A stretch of DNA of 64,000 bases from an uncultured Dehalococcoidia bacterium (GTDB lineage: Bacteria > Chloroflexota > Dehalococcoidia > Lucifugimonadales > UBA1127). The number at the start of each line of letters is the position of its first letter. The stretch's first letter is position 1. The notes below the pieces were generated by a model that saw nothing but the letters and a program-made list of their open reading frames with translations, made no database searches and was not told where the DNA came from. Positions 1 to 7,638 of the stretch are shown piece after piece. The stretch is taken from contig OX638292.1 of NCBI GenBank assembly GCA_951812285.1, positions 166,774 through 230,773 on the forward strand, in the 5' to 3' direction. The translations under genes were made by a program, and so were the position numbers.

Positions 1-496
1 TGCGCGGGTCGCGCCCCCGCACCTCGGCGACGGCGCGGAAGTCGCTGCGGACGGCGGACACCACCTTCTCGGTGGCCGTCTCGCCCTCTTGGTCGACGGG
101 CGTGGCCGCGCCGATAACGCCACCCTCGTCCATGTATATCTTGTCGGCGGAGATGGCGATGAGCGCCCCGGCGGAAAACGCCTCGCGGTTGACGTACGCG
201 ATTACCGGGACCTCGGCGTCGAGGAGAGCGTCCTTGATGGAGAGGGCGGCGTCCAACCGTCCGCCCGGGGTGTTGATGTCGAGGAGGACGGCGTCGGCGC
301 CCTCCTCCGCTGCGGTGCTGAGCACCCGCTTCACGTATGGCGTCATGCCGAGGTCGATGGTGCCGTCAATGGTGGCGACGTACACGGTCCCGCCGCTGCT
401 GGACTGCCCCAGCACGGTCGGCACGAGCAGCCCGAGCATGCCGAGGACGATGAGCGTGGCGCAGAACGCGCGCATCGCCGTACGTAGTGCTGGCAT
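1..496 (-). CDS. NfeD/SppA-like ClpP-class membrane serine protease, N-terminal part (cut by window edge)
   Basis: Reading the minus strand from the ATG at 496 gives 165 open codons that run off the left edge. The first 30 or so residues form a signal peptide or signal anchor (Arg-rich start, then a long Leu/Val/Ile stretch ending near VLGQS). What follows matches the ClpP-fold protease domain of NfeD proteins: beta strand VYVATIDGTID, the LLDINTPGG turn, and NREAFSAGALIAIS, where the Ser of FSAGA is the expected nucleophile. NfeD proteases cut membrane proteins and usually carry a C-terminal OB-fold domain, which would lie outside the window. An AAAGGGG stretch lies before the ATG. The gene is divergent from thrC. 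Family assignment is firm; substrate unknown. Confidence 0.85.
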   Translation of the reverse strand, partial: MPALRTAMRAFCATLIVLGMLGLLVPTVLGQSSSGGTVYVATIDGTIDLGMTPYVKRVLSTAAEEGADAVLLDINTPGGRLDAALSIKDALLDAEVPVIAYVNREAFSAGALIAISADKIYMDEGGVIGAATPVDQEGETATEKVVSAVRSDFRAVAEVRGRDPR

Positions 497-727
497 TCGA
501 GGCGCCCCTTTCGCTCAGATGAGCCCAAGCGCTCTTCCCACACCTCTCCCCGCTATAGTTCAAGTATACTCCAAGGCAGACGGCCAAGGCGCTGCGCGTA
601 GCCCCGCACCCGGATCTCAGATTGACGCAGCTATGGCCCACTGCTACCATGATTCTGCTATTGACAGCTACCTTGTCGTGTTGTGTGTTCAGTTTGGCCG
701 GTACGCCGGAGGTGAGGGAGAGCAGCC

Positions 728-1951
728 TTGGCATTCGCAAGCGCCTTGAAGTGCAGGGAATGCGGCCGTGAGTACCCCACGGACCCGCTAAACGTCTGCG
801 AGTTCTGCTTTGGCCCGCTGGAAGTGGCCTACGATTACGAGGCCATTTCCCGCGCAATCAGCAGGGAGCGCATCCAGAACGGCCCGCTGACCATGTGGCG
901 CTACCAGGACCTCCTGCCCGTCGATGGCGACCACGCCGTTGATCTGCAGACCGGGTTTACCCCGTTGATGAAGGCGCCAAACCTCGGCCGCTTGCTCGGT
1001 CTCGACCACCTGTACATCAAGAACGACGCGGTCAACCCCACCAACTCCTTCAAGGACCGCGTGGTCTCGGTCGCCTCCACCAAGGCGCTCGAGTACGAGT
1101 TCAAGACCCTCGCCTGCGCTTCCACGGGCAACCTCGCCGGCAGCGTCGCCGCCCACGCCGCGAGGGCAGGCATGAACGCCTACATCTTCATCCCCGCGGA
1201 CTTGGAGCGAGGAAAGGTTGTGGGCGCCGCCATCTACGGGCCGACGCTCGTGGCCATCAATGGCAGCTACGACGACGTCAACCGCCTCTGCAGCGAGCTG
1301 GCGGACACCTACCCGTGGGCCTTCGTGAACATCAACATGCGCCCTTACTACGCCGAGGGCAGCAAGACCCTCGGCTACGAGGTCGCCGAGCAACTCGGCT
1401 GGCAGGCCCCCGCGCACTGCATCGTGCCCTCGGCTTCCGGCTCGATGTTCACCAAGATCTGGAAGGGTCTGAAGGAGTTTGAGGACTTGGAGCTCATCCC
1501 CAAGGTCCACACGCACATGCACATGACTCAGGCGGCCGGCTGCGCCCCCATCGCCGAGGCCTACGAGGCCGGCGTGACGCGCGTCCGCCCGGTCAAGCCC
1601 AACTCCATCGCCAAGTCGCTCGCCATCGGCAACCCTGCCGATGGCTACTACTCGCTCAAGACCATTCAGGAGTCGGACGGCGACGCCACCATCGTTCCAG
1701 AAGACGAGGTTGTCGCTGGCATCCAGATGCTCGCGGAGAACGAGGGCATCTTCACCGAAACCGCAGGCGGGGTCGTCATCTCCGGCCTCAAGCGCCTCGT
1801 TGAGCGCGGCGCCATCAAGCGCGACGAGGTCACCGTCGCCTACATCACTGGCAACGGCCTCAAGACGCTGGAGGCGGTGGAGGACACCGTGCGGTCCGTC
1901 ACCATCGACCCGACCACGTCGTCCTTCGAGGAACAAGTGCTGAACGCCTAA
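728..1951 (+). CDS. thrC: Threonine synthase
   Basis: This is a fold-type II PLP enzyme of 407 residues. Threonine synthase converts O-phosphohomoserine to threonine and phosphate. The N terminus has a small zinc-ribbon-like motif with Cys 9, 12, 24 and 27. The PLP lysine is Lys109 in NSFKDR, and a phosphate-binding loop (ASTGNLAGS) follows. The start is TTG at 728, chosen because GGAGG and GAGGGAG lie just upstream and because the Cys motif begins almost at once; no ATG fits as well. A NIL-domain gene follows after 23 bp and a CysO-like carrier gene after that. That context leaves open a sulfur-transfer role for this enzyme or a related one. Homoserine kinase and aspartate kinase lie 9-11 kb away on the other strand. 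Confidence 0.9.
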   Translation: MAFASALKCRECGREYPTDPLNVCEFCFGPLEVAYDYEAISRAISRERIQNGPLTMWRYQDLLPVDGDHAVDLQTGFTPLMKAPNLGRLLGLDHLYIKNDAVNPTNSFKDRVVSVASTKALEYEFKTLACASTGNLAGSVAAHAARAGMNAYIFIPADLERGKVVGAAIYGPTLVAINGSYDDVNRLCSELADTYPWAFVNINMRPYYAEGSKTLGYEVAEQLGWQAPAHCIVPSASGSMFTKIWKGLKEFEDLELIPKVHTHMHMTQAAGCAPIAEAYEAGVTRVRPVKPNSIAKSLAIGNPADGYYSLKTIQESDGDATIVPEDEVVAGIQMLAENEGIFTETAGGVVISGLKRLVERGAIKRDEVTVAYITGNGLKTLEAVEDTVRSVTIDPTTSSFEEQVLNA

Positions 1952-1974
1952 AGGGCAGGAGTGGCAAGGCCGTA

Positions 1975-2214
1975 ATGGCGAAACTCAGAGTACGCTTCAC
2001 CTTCACCCCGGAGCTGATCCAGGAACCGGTCATCTGGCAGCTTGGTCAAAAATTCCCGATTATTACCAACATCCGGGGCGCTGATGTGCGCCAGGCCTTC
2101 GGCTGGGCCCTGCTGGAGCTGGAGGGCGAGGAAGACCAGATCAACCAGGGCATAGAGTGGGTGCGTTCCACCGGCATCGAGGTGGAGCTCGTCACGGGTG
2201 ACGTGATCGAGTAG
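1975..2214 (+). CDS. NIL-domain small protein
   Basis: A 79-residue protein that consists only of a NIL domain: a KLRVRFTF first strand, an EPVIWQLGQKF helix, the ITNIRGADV strand, and a final IEVELV strand. NIL domains are ferredoxin-like folds best known at the C terminus of MetN, where they sense methionine, and in ferredoxin-NIL proteins associated with homocysteine formation in anaerobes. It sits 23 bp after thrC and 94 bp before the CysO-like gene, on the same strand, so co-transcription is likely. It may be a small ligand sensor or an accessory factor for sulfur amino acid synthesis; that role is inferred from family and neighbours only. Confidence 0.8.
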   Translation: MAKLRVRFTFTPELIQEPVIWQLGQKFPIITNIRGADVRQAFGWALLELEGEEDQINQGIEWVRSTGIEVELVTGDVIE

Positions 2215-2308
2215 CCGCGCTCACCGGGGAGTCGGCCTAATCGACGGCACGTCTGCTGGTGGTCCCGCAGCGGCCGAAAATCAGGGTACTGCAAGAGGAG
2301 GACGGCAA

Positions 2309-2584
2309 ATGGGTGTCACAGTGCGGATTCCGGCCCCGCTTCGGCGGGTAACCAACGACCAGGACCGCGTCGAAGTCGACGCGGAGAACCTCGCGGACAT
2401 GGTCGACGCCATGGAGGAACAGTTTCCCGGCATCAAGGAGCGCCTGATCGACGAGACCGGCAGCCTCCGGCACTTCGTGAACATCTACGTTAACGGCGAG
2501 GACGTCCAGTTCCTCCAGGGCCTCGAAACCGCCATCAAGGCATCGGACGAGGTCAGCATCGTGCCGGCGGTGGCCGGCGGCTAG
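2309..2584 (+). CDS. CysO/MoaD-like ubiquitin-fold sulfur carrier protein
   Basis: A 91-residue beta-grasp protein ending in the diglycine AVAGG, the site that is adenylated and thiocarboxylated in MoaD, ThiS and CysO. From memory of the family it looks closest to mycobacterial CysO: the shared blocks are VTVRIP near the start, HFVNIYVNGEDV in the middle, and IVPAVAGG at the end. CysO-COSH feeds sulfide to a PLP enzyme (CysM) that acts on O-phosphoserine. Here the adjacent PLP enzyme is annotated threonine synthase. A clear GAGGAGG precedes the ATG. No Mec-like peptidase or activating E1 is visible nearby. The molybdopterin genes moaA/moaC are 43 kb away, which argues mildly against this being the MoaD of that pathway. 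Confidence 0.85.
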   Translation: MGVTVRIPAPLRRVTNDQDRVEVDAENLADMVDAMEEQFPGIKERLIDETGSLRHFVNIYVNGEDVQFLQGLETAIKASDEVSIVPAVAGG

Positions 2585-2690
2585 CGCGAGCAGGTGCTCG
2601 ATTGCCCCGTTCCGGTCCCGTCCCAGAGTGCCGGCCAGCCCCTTTCCCACCCCGCGACCCGCGCTAACGAGGACCGCACAGGAGGGTGAC

Positions 2691-3821
2691 ATGGCGAAGC
2701 TGGCCATTTCGGCGGACTCCCACATCCTTGAGCCCCGTGACGTGTTCGCGGGCCTCGCTGAGCGCTTCGGCGACCGCGCCCCCCGCGTCGTCCGCGACGA
2801 GGGCAAGGGCGACTTTATCGAGATCCCGGCCACCGGAACTCGCCTCAACGCTACTATCGGCGGCGTCGGCCGCCTCGGCATCGCCGGCATGAGCCTTGAC
2901 GATCCGGAGACCCACCGCATCATAGCCCTCGGCTACGACGGCCTTCGCCCCGCCCTCAAGGACCCCGTCGAGCGCATGAAGGAGATGGACGGTGACGGCG
3001 TCTGGGGCGAGGTCATCTTCCCCAGCCTCTTCATGCGCCTCTTCGGCACCCAGGACGCCGAGGTCCTTGCCGCCGCCTTCCAGAATTACAACGACTTTCT
3101 CTGGGACTTCTGCAACACCGTCCCTAACCGGCTGCGCGGCCTCGCCCTGCTCGTCATGCACGACCCAGCGGCCGCGCACCTCGAGCTCCAGCGCGTCATC
3201 GCCAAGGGCTACGTCGGCGTCTGCATCCCCTGCGCGGCCCCCCACGGCACCCGCTACTCGGACCCCGTCTACGACCCACTCTGGGCCACGGCGCAGGAGG
3301 CCGGGATCACCGTCAACATGCACATCTTCACCGACGGCCACGCAGCCAACACCGGCCTGGCGGGGGCGGACCTCATCCAGGCCTACTCCAGCGCCCCCAA
3401 CACCATCCAGTTCACCCTGGCGGACCTCACCGCAGGCGGCGTGGCCCATCGCTTCCCCGACTTGAAATTCGTCGCGGCCGAGTTCAACACCGGCTGGCTC
3501 GCCAACTGGCTGGAGCGCATGGACCACTCCGTCTACCGCAGCCGCCGGTTCGTGCCCGAATACCTCGACCTCAAGCCCAGCGAGTACTGGCGCCGCCAGT
3601 TCTACGCCACCTTCGAGGACGACCGCCCCGGCATGCTCACCCGTGAGGCTATCGGTGTGGAAACCCTCATGTGGGGCTCCGACTTCCCCCACCACGACTC
3701 CGTCTGGCCGCACTCGCAGGAAGCTCTGGACATGGTCTTCGAGGGCATGCCCGACGACGTCCGCCGCACCACCACCGTGGACAACGTCGCCAGACTCTAC
3801 GGCCTGTCGGTTCCCGAATGA
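2691..3821 (+). CDS. Amidohydrolase family (ACMSD-type) metal-dependent hydrolase
   Basis: A 376-residue TIM-barrel protein of the amidohydrolase-2 / ACMSD family, whose members hydrolyse or decarboxylate small organic acids. Family marks are the N-terminal ADSHILEP metal site, NMHIFTDG in the middle, and the C-terminal WGSDFPHHDS motif with the catalytic Asp. The reading frame is open further upstream, but ATG 2691 is preceded by GGAGG with a 5-base spacer and is the sensible start. A second member of the family lies at 7639-8763. The stop codon overlaps the start of a tiny membrane peptide gene. The substrate cannot be read from sequence. Confidence 0.85.
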   Translation: MAKLAISADSHILEPRDVFAGLAERFGDRAPRVVRDEGKGDFIEIPATGTRLNATIGGVGRLGIAGMSLDDPETHRIIALGYDGLRPALKDPVERMKEMDGDGVWGEVIFPSLFMRLFGTQDAEVLAAAFQNYNDFLWDFCNTVPNRLRGLALLVMHDPAAAHLELQRVIAKGYVGVCIPCAAPHGTRYSDPVYDPLWATAQEAGITVNMHIFTDGHAANTGLAGADLIQAYSSAPNTIQFTLADLTAGGVAHRFPDLKFVAAEFNTGWLANWLERMDHSVYRSRRFVPEYLDLKPSEYWRRQFYATFEDDRPGMLTREAIGVETLMWGSDFPHHDSVWPHSQEALDMVFEGMPDDVRRTTTVDNVARLYGLSVPE

Positions 3822-3901
3822 TCTTCCGCATCGTCATGCTCGGGCTTATCTTCATCGTGGTGCCCGGTCTCGCCATGTTCTATGCGTACCTCGTGTTGTG
3901 A
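3818..3901 (+). CDS. 27-residue single-pass membrane peptide, translationally coupled to the amidohydrolase
   Basis: The ATG at 3818 overlaps the amidohydrolase TGA in an ATGA junction, giving a 27-residue peptide. It starts MIFR and is then almost wholly hydrophobic (Ile, Val, Leu, Gly, Phe, one Pro), enough for one transmembrane helix. The ATGA overlap is a common arrangement for coupled translation, and the composition is not what a random frame in this Ala/Arg/Pro-rich background would give. It does not resemble a named family that I know. It might anchor or accompany the amidohydrolase at the membrane, or be a chance ORF. Confidence 0.5.
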   Translation: MIFRIVMLGLIFIVVPGLAMFYAYLVL

Positions 3902-3926
3902 GGCGTTGACGGGGCGGATATTGTGA

Positions 3927-3941
3927 ACGGCCAACGGCCGT
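3927..3941. repeat. Small hairpin between the amidohydrolase unit and ilvE
   Basis: ACGGCC-AAC-GGCCGT forms a perfect 6-bp GC-rich stem with a 3-base loop, 25 bp after the membrane-peptide stop. There is no U-tract after it, so it is at most a weak or factor-assisted terminator. Confidence 0.4.
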
Positions 3942-3950
3942 CAGGGGTGA

Positions 3951-3966
3951 CAATCAAACTTGATTG
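3951..3966. promoter_or_regulatory. Candidate operator: perfect dyad overlapping the ilvE promoter -35 box
   Basis: CAATCAA-AC-TTGATTG is a perfect 7-bp inverted repeat with a 2-base centre. Its right arm covers the TTGATT -35 hexamer of the promoter at 3960-3989, the usual place for a repressor or a regulator that contacts RNA polymerase. No cognate regulator is identified. Confidence 0.5.
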
Positions 3967-3989
3967 CGGATTGTAGCTGCGCCTATAAT
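3960..3989 (+). promoter_or_regulatory. Sigma70-type promoter for ilvE
   Basis: TTGATT at 3960-3965 and a perfect TATAAT at 3984-3989 are separated by 18 bp. Transcription would start near 3996 and leave a leader of about 30 bases before the ilvE ATG at 4028. Confidence 0.65.
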
Positions 3990-4027
3990 GGCGGTTAGGC
4001 CAATTCTCAAAGTGGAAGGAGACTGTC

Positions 4028-4969
4028 ATGGAGCCTACACCCTTAGCCTGGTTCCGCGGAGAGTTTGTTCCCGCGTCGGAGGCCAAGGTCGGCGTCATGA
4101 CCCACGCCCTCCACTACGGCACCGCATGCTTCGAGGGTATCCGCTGCAACTGGAACGAGGAGGAGGAGAAGCTCCTCATCTTCCGCCCGCTTGAGCACTA
4201 CCAGAGGCTGGTGAACGGCGCGAAGGTGCTGCGTATGGAGCTCCCCCTTTCGCCCGAGGAGTTGGTCGATCTCACTGTCGACCTTGTCGAGCGCACCGGC
4301 TACCGCCAGGACATGTACATCCGCCCCCTCGCATTCAAGAGCGCGGAGCGCGTCGCAAACCTGAAGCTCCACGAGCTCGATGACGGGTTGACCATCATCG
4401 CCGTACCCTTCGGCCAGTACATCGACGTGCAGGTCGCGCGCTGCGTCACGGCAAGCTGGCGCCGCATCGACGAAACGATGATGCCCCCGCGAGTGAAGCT
4501 GAGTGCCACCTACGTCAACAGCATTCTCGCCAAGACCGACGCCGTCCTGTCCGGGTTCGACGAGGCCGTCCTCCTTAACTACGACGGCAAGGTGGCCGAG
4601 GGCAGCGGCGAGAACCTCTTCGTCGTGAAGGACGGGGAGTTGGTGACCCCGCCGTTGACGGCCAACATCCTCCCCGGCATTACGCGCACCTGCATCATGC
4701 AGATCGCCCGCGAGGAGCTCGGCATCGACACCGTCGAGCGCCCTATCGGCCGCGCCGAACTCTATCTGGCGGATGAGGTCTTCCTCACAGGCACCGCCGC
4801 CCACGTCACGCCCATGGGCGAGCTCGACCACCGGCCCATCGCCGACGGCCACATCGGCCCCATCACCAAGGCGCTGCAGGAGATCTACTTCAAGGCCATC
4901 CGTGGGCAATTGCCCAAGTACCGCCACTGGTGCGTCGAGGCCGTCCCCGCGCCTCTCGCAAAGGTGTAG
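4028..4969 (+). CDS. ilvE: Branched-chain amino acid aminotransferase (class IV PLP)
   Basis: A 313-residue class IV aminotransferase that transfers the amino group between glutamate and the branched-chain 2-oxo acids. Diagnostic features are HYGTACFEGIR near residue 33, the PLP lysine Lys157 in RVKLSATY, the GSGENLFVV loop, and the C-terminal LTGTAAHVTPMGELD segment typical of IlvE. GGAAGGAG precedes the ATG. A TTGATT/TATAAT promoter with an overlapping dyad lies directly upstream, so expression may be controlled at this promoter. A D-amino-acid or aminodeoxychorismate role is less likely given the length and the GTAAHVTP segment. Confidence 0.9.
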   Translation: MEPTPLAWFRGEFVPASEAKVGVMTHALHYGTACFEGIRCNWNEEEEKLLIFRPLEHYQRLVNGAKVLRMELPLSPEELVDLTVDLVERTGYRQDMYIRPLAFKSAERVANLKLHELDDGLTIIAVPFGQYIDVQVARCVTASWRRIDETMMPPRVKLSATYVNSILAKTDAVLSGFDEAVLLNYDGKVAEGSGENLFVVKDGELVTPPLTANILPGITRTCIMQIAREELGIDTVERPIGRAELYLADEVFLTGTAAHVTPMGELDHRPIADGHIGPITKALQEIYFKAIRGQLPKYRHWCVEAVPAPLAKV

Positions 4970-5009
4970 TACCGCCGAATAGCTGCCGCGCAAGACCGGA
5001 GCGCCGACT

Positions 5010-5441
5010 GTGGATGACCTCTCCCGCGACTACGTCATCTGGGTCTTCCTCGCGGCCACGGGCGTCATTCAGATTGCCGCTGCCCACGCCGGCCTGACCA
5101 AGCTGCTCTTCATCCGTGCCAAGCCGTGGGCCTACACCCTCGGCATGCTGCTCGTCATAGCCGGCTTCGCCTGGTTCTTCCGCGACGGCGCCCGCCACAT
5201 TCCCGACACCGGCAACGGCATCAACGGCAACGAGCAGTCCGCCCGGTTCACCCTCACGTGTCTCGCCGTGGGCGCCTTCACCTTCACTCTCTCCTCGCTC
5301 TTGAACCGCCAGAGTGGGGAGGAGGCGTCGCCGCCGAACGCCGAGGGATTTGAGGCCTTCCGCCATCGAACGTACGCGCAGGCGCTGACGCACAGCATGA
5401 AGGTGCTATGGAGCGAGGGTCGCCGGTGGATGCGGCGATAG
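5010..5441 (+). CDS. Small multi-pass membrane protein of unknown function
   Basis: A 143-residue protein from a GTG start. It has three likely transmembrane helices (about residues 8-28, 37-57 and 80-97), a soluble loop with HIPDTGNGINGNE between the last two, and a basic C terminus (GRRWMRR). I do not recognise a named family. It starts 40 bp after ilvE, and its last 34 bases overlap the start of the PAP2-like gene, so those two are probably translated together and may act together in the membrane. Confidence 0.6.
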   Translation: MDDLSRDYVIWVFLAATGVIQIAAAHAGLTKLLFIRAKPWAYTLGMLLVIAGFAWFFRDGARHIPDTGNGINGNEQSARFTLTCLAVGAFTFTLSSLLNRQSGEEASPPNAEGFEAFRHRTYAQALTHSMKVLWSEGRRWMRR

Positions 5442-5998
5442 TCCGGTGGCTCAACGGCGGCGTCGGCGCGGTGCCGCCCTTCGACGATGTTATCCGCATC
5501 GTCGTGGGCGACTACTTCTGCCCCGTCGTCATCTCCCTGCTGCTGTTTGGCGCCTGGTTCGGTTCGAGGACTGCGGAGTCGCGCATGGTGCACCAGAAGG
5601 CGTGCCTGGCCGCGCTGATCGCAATGGCATTCGGCAACTGGGCGGTGGAGATCCTCGACGAGCTCGTCGCCCGCCCGCGTCCCTTTGTAGAAGAAAACCT
5701 GCAGCTCCTCTTCTACACCCCCAGCGACCCATCTTTCCCTTCCAACCCCGCCGTCGTTGGGGCGGCGCTGGCGGCGGGGCTTTGGACTGGGAACCACCGG
5801 CTCGGATACGCCGCCTTCAGCGTCGCGACGGCGTGGTCGTTGGCCCGAGTCTATGCCGGGGTGGCCTATCCCTCGGACGTCCTGGCAGGAGTCGCCATCG
5901 CCCTCGCCATCACAGCGACCGTCGTGTGTGTCGTGCGCCGGATCGAGCCCGCGCCCACGCTGCTGCTGCGCGTGGCGCAGCGCTTCCACCTGGCGTAA
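5408..5998 (+). CDS. PAP2-superfamily membrane protein with degenerate catalytic motifs
   Basis: A 196-residue protein with about five membrane spans and the PAP2 (type 2 phosphatidic acid / undecaprenyl-diphosphate phosphatase) layout. The three motifs are in place but altered. Motif 1 ends in ARPRP (90-92), but the usual Lys seven residues before the RP Arg is Asp84. Motif 2, normally PSGH, reads PSNP (111-114), so the catalytic His is Pro114. Motif 3 keeps Arg147 and Asp157, but the nucleophile His position is Ala153 (GVAYPSD versus the usual GVHYPSD). Both catalytic histidines are absent, so it is probably not an active phosphatase of the known type. AAGG precedes the ATG, which lies inside the previous gene. 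Confidence 0.75.
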   Translation: MERGSPVDAAIVRWLNGGVGAVPPFDDVIRIVVGDYFCPVVISLLLFGAWFGSRTAESRMVHQKACLAALIAMAFGNWAVEILDELVARPRPFVEENLQLLFYTPSDPSFPSNPAVVGAALAAGLWTGNHRLGYAAFSVATAWSLARVYAGVAYPSDVLAGVAIALAITATVVCVVRRIEPAPTLLLRVAQRFHLA

Positions 5999-6019
5999 CC
6001 ACGCCCTCCGAGAGGGATG

Positions 6020-6943
6020 CTACGCGACGGCCCGGTCGGACTCGATGGAGGGAATGACGGCGGCGTAGCGGCGGGCGAGTGTTCCAAGGAAGGCACGCAT
6101 TGCCGGACTGTAGAGTCGGCCGCGCCTGATCATGACAGAGGTTGGTAGCGCCACCTCGTGGCCCTCTTGTATTCTCGCCTGTGCCAGTGAGCCTGTTTCG
6201 ATTTCCCGCGTGATGCCGTGGACCGGCAGGAAGGAAACGCCGAGCCCCCGCTCAATCATGCGCTTGGTCGCCTCGATGCTGTCCAGCACCATCCCGACGT
6301 TCGGGATGATGCCCGCCTCGCGGCACACCCGGTCGATCAACTGGAAGTAGGACGATTCGCGGTCGTACAGAATGAGCGGCTCCTTGGCGACGTCGTAGAT
6401 GCTAACCTCGCCGCGCCCGGCGAAGGGGTGCTTTGGGTGGAAGGTGAGCGCCAGTTCTTCATCGTAGAGATTGACCGCAAGCACATCGGGGTGGCGGAGC
6501 GTCCGGGCGAGACCTACTTGGACTTCCTCGTCTGCCACCATCTTGAGCACCTCGGAGGAGCGCCCTGTGCGAATATGGACCTCAATGCCCGGATACTCGA
6601 TGCGAAACTGCGCCAGGATGTCGGGAAGTACGTACGCGCCGATGGCCCGCGCCGTGCCGACTAGCAAGGTGCCGCTGGTGGCCTCCTGCAGGGCATTCAG
6701 CGTGGAGCGTCCCTGCTCAAGAGTCTCGAGTGCCCGCTGGGCGTACGGCAGGAAGGACTTGCCCGCTTCCGTCAGCCGGACGCCCCGCCCCATGCGGTGG
6801 AAGAGCGTTACTTTCAGCTCCGTTTCCAGCGCCTGAATGCGAGCGCTCAGTGAAGGCTGCGTCAGAATGAGCGACTGCGCCGCCCGGACGAAACTCCCAC
6901 GCTCAGCCGCTGCCAGAAATGCCTTCAGTTGAGCAATTTCCAC
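6020..6943 (-). CDS. LysR-family transcriptional regulator
   Basis: A 307-residue regulator with the standard LysR build. Residues 1-60 form the winged helix-turn-helix (QLKAFLAAAERGSFVRAAQSL, then LSARIQALE), followed by a linker helix and a two-lobed inducer-binding domain that begins near LLVGTARAIG. The start is GTG at 6943, with GGAGG five bases upstream. LysR proteins usually act on themselves and on a divergent neighbour. Here the divergent side holds only an uncertain minus-strand ORF and then the amidohydrolase / decarboxylase cluster at 7.6 kb, which is the best candidate target. The ligand is unknown. Confidence 0.9.
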   Translation of the reverse strand: MEIAQLKAFLAAAERGSFVRAAQSLILTQPSLSARIQALETELKVTLFHRMGRGVRLTEAGKSFLPYAQRALETLEQGRSTLNALQEATSGTLLVGTARAIGAYVLPDILAQFRIEYPGIEVHIRTGRSSEVLKMVADEEVQVGLARTLRHPDVLAVNLYDEELALTFHPKHPFAGRGEVSIYDVAKEPLILYDRESSYFQLIDRVCREAGIIPNVGMVLDSIEATKRMIERGLGVSFLPVHGITREIETGSLAQARIQEGHEVALPTSVMIRRGRLYSPAMRAFLGTLARRYAAVIPSIESDRAVA

Positions 6944-7078
6944 TGTTCCCTCCTGAATTTTGGCAGCTCCAATTCCGCAGGAATGCTTAATTCTGCACTA
7001 ATTATAATTGACTATAGCTCCCATAGAAAGTCCCGGTAGCAGACTGCTGGCTGTTGTTCCCTGCTTGGCGGCTGGCGG
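6944..7078. other. AT-rich regulatory region upstream of the LysR gene
   Basis: This 135-bp interval is much richer in A and T than its surroundings, with TAATTATAATTGACTATAG near 7000-7018. It probably holds the LysR promoter and possible LysR binding sites (T-N11-A type), but I cannot fix a single site with confidence. Confidence 0.4.
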
Positions 7079-7486
7079 CTACGCTGAGTAAGAAACGCCG
7101 TCGAGCGAACAGTGGGATGGCATTGCGCAACGGTGCAGCAACACATGCAGCACTGGCTCTCTGTTGCGAACTGCGCGGTGCGCCCCGCTCGCCGAGGGCA
7201 ACCCGATGGCTCTGCACACGTTCGCCCACGATGCGGTGTCTGCAGGGGCCAATCCCCAGTCTCGCAGTCGGCGTGCCATCGACCGCAGCCCCCGCAGATC
7301 TAGCAGAGCCTCGTCATACGTCACTTGCGTCGCCGCAAGCCGTTCCGCCAGTCCAAGCTCCTCACCGCCCTCGTTCAATGGGGAGGTGGCAATAGCGTAC
7401 TCCGACAGCAGCGCGGCAATCGACGCCTCCAACTCGGCCACCCGGCGCTCCAGCGCCTCGATTCGCTTGTGCAGCCCTCTGGGCAT
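7079..7486 (-). CDS. Hypothetical protein with N-terminal coiled coil (uncertain)
   Basis: From ATG 7486 the minus strand encodes 135 residues. Residues 4-30 have a heptad pattern (HKRIEALERRVAELEASIAALL) typical of a coiled coil. The rest (LAERLAATQVTYDEALLDLRGL and onwards) looks helical. The C-terminal 40 residues look less protein-like. No strong ribosome binding site precedes the ATG, and the frame stays open for 18 codons further upstream. I recognise no family. Codon choice is compatible with a real gene, but this is the least certain CDS between 6 and 14 kb. Confidence 0.4.
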   Translation of the reverse strand: MPRGLHKRIEALERRVAELEASIAALLSEYAIATSPLNEGGEELGLAERLAATQVTYDEALLDLRGLRSMARRLRDWGLAPADTASWANVCRAIGLPSASGAHRAVRNREPVLHVLLHRCAMPSHCSLDGVSYSA

Positions 7487-7638
7487 CGGTGTTTCCGTCA
7501 ACTGCAGCCCCCGTATGAGTCTGAGCCTACGGTAGCACACCGCCGCGGCTCACACGGGCTGCATTGACATGCGGCGCCCCGAAATGGCACCATCCCGGCA
7601 TCCCGCAAGCGCCCAGCCGCGCGAGAAAGTGACTGCCC

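Noticed and set aside
661..689. Promoter for thrC starting with TTGACA at 661
   Set aside because: The -35 is perfect, but no acceptable -10 lies at 16-18 bp (TGTGTT and neighbours match poorly).
788..1936. Long minus-strand frame (382 codons) opposite thrC
   Set aside because: It mirrors the thrC reading frame, has Asp/Gly/Val-rich antisense composition and no ribosome binding site; thrC has full family motifs.
728..1951. Reading the threonine synthase as a cysteine synthase (CysM)
   Set aside because: The N-terminal Cys motif, length of 407 residues and ASTGNLAGS loop fit threonine synthase; a sulfur-transfer role is kept only as a hypothesis.
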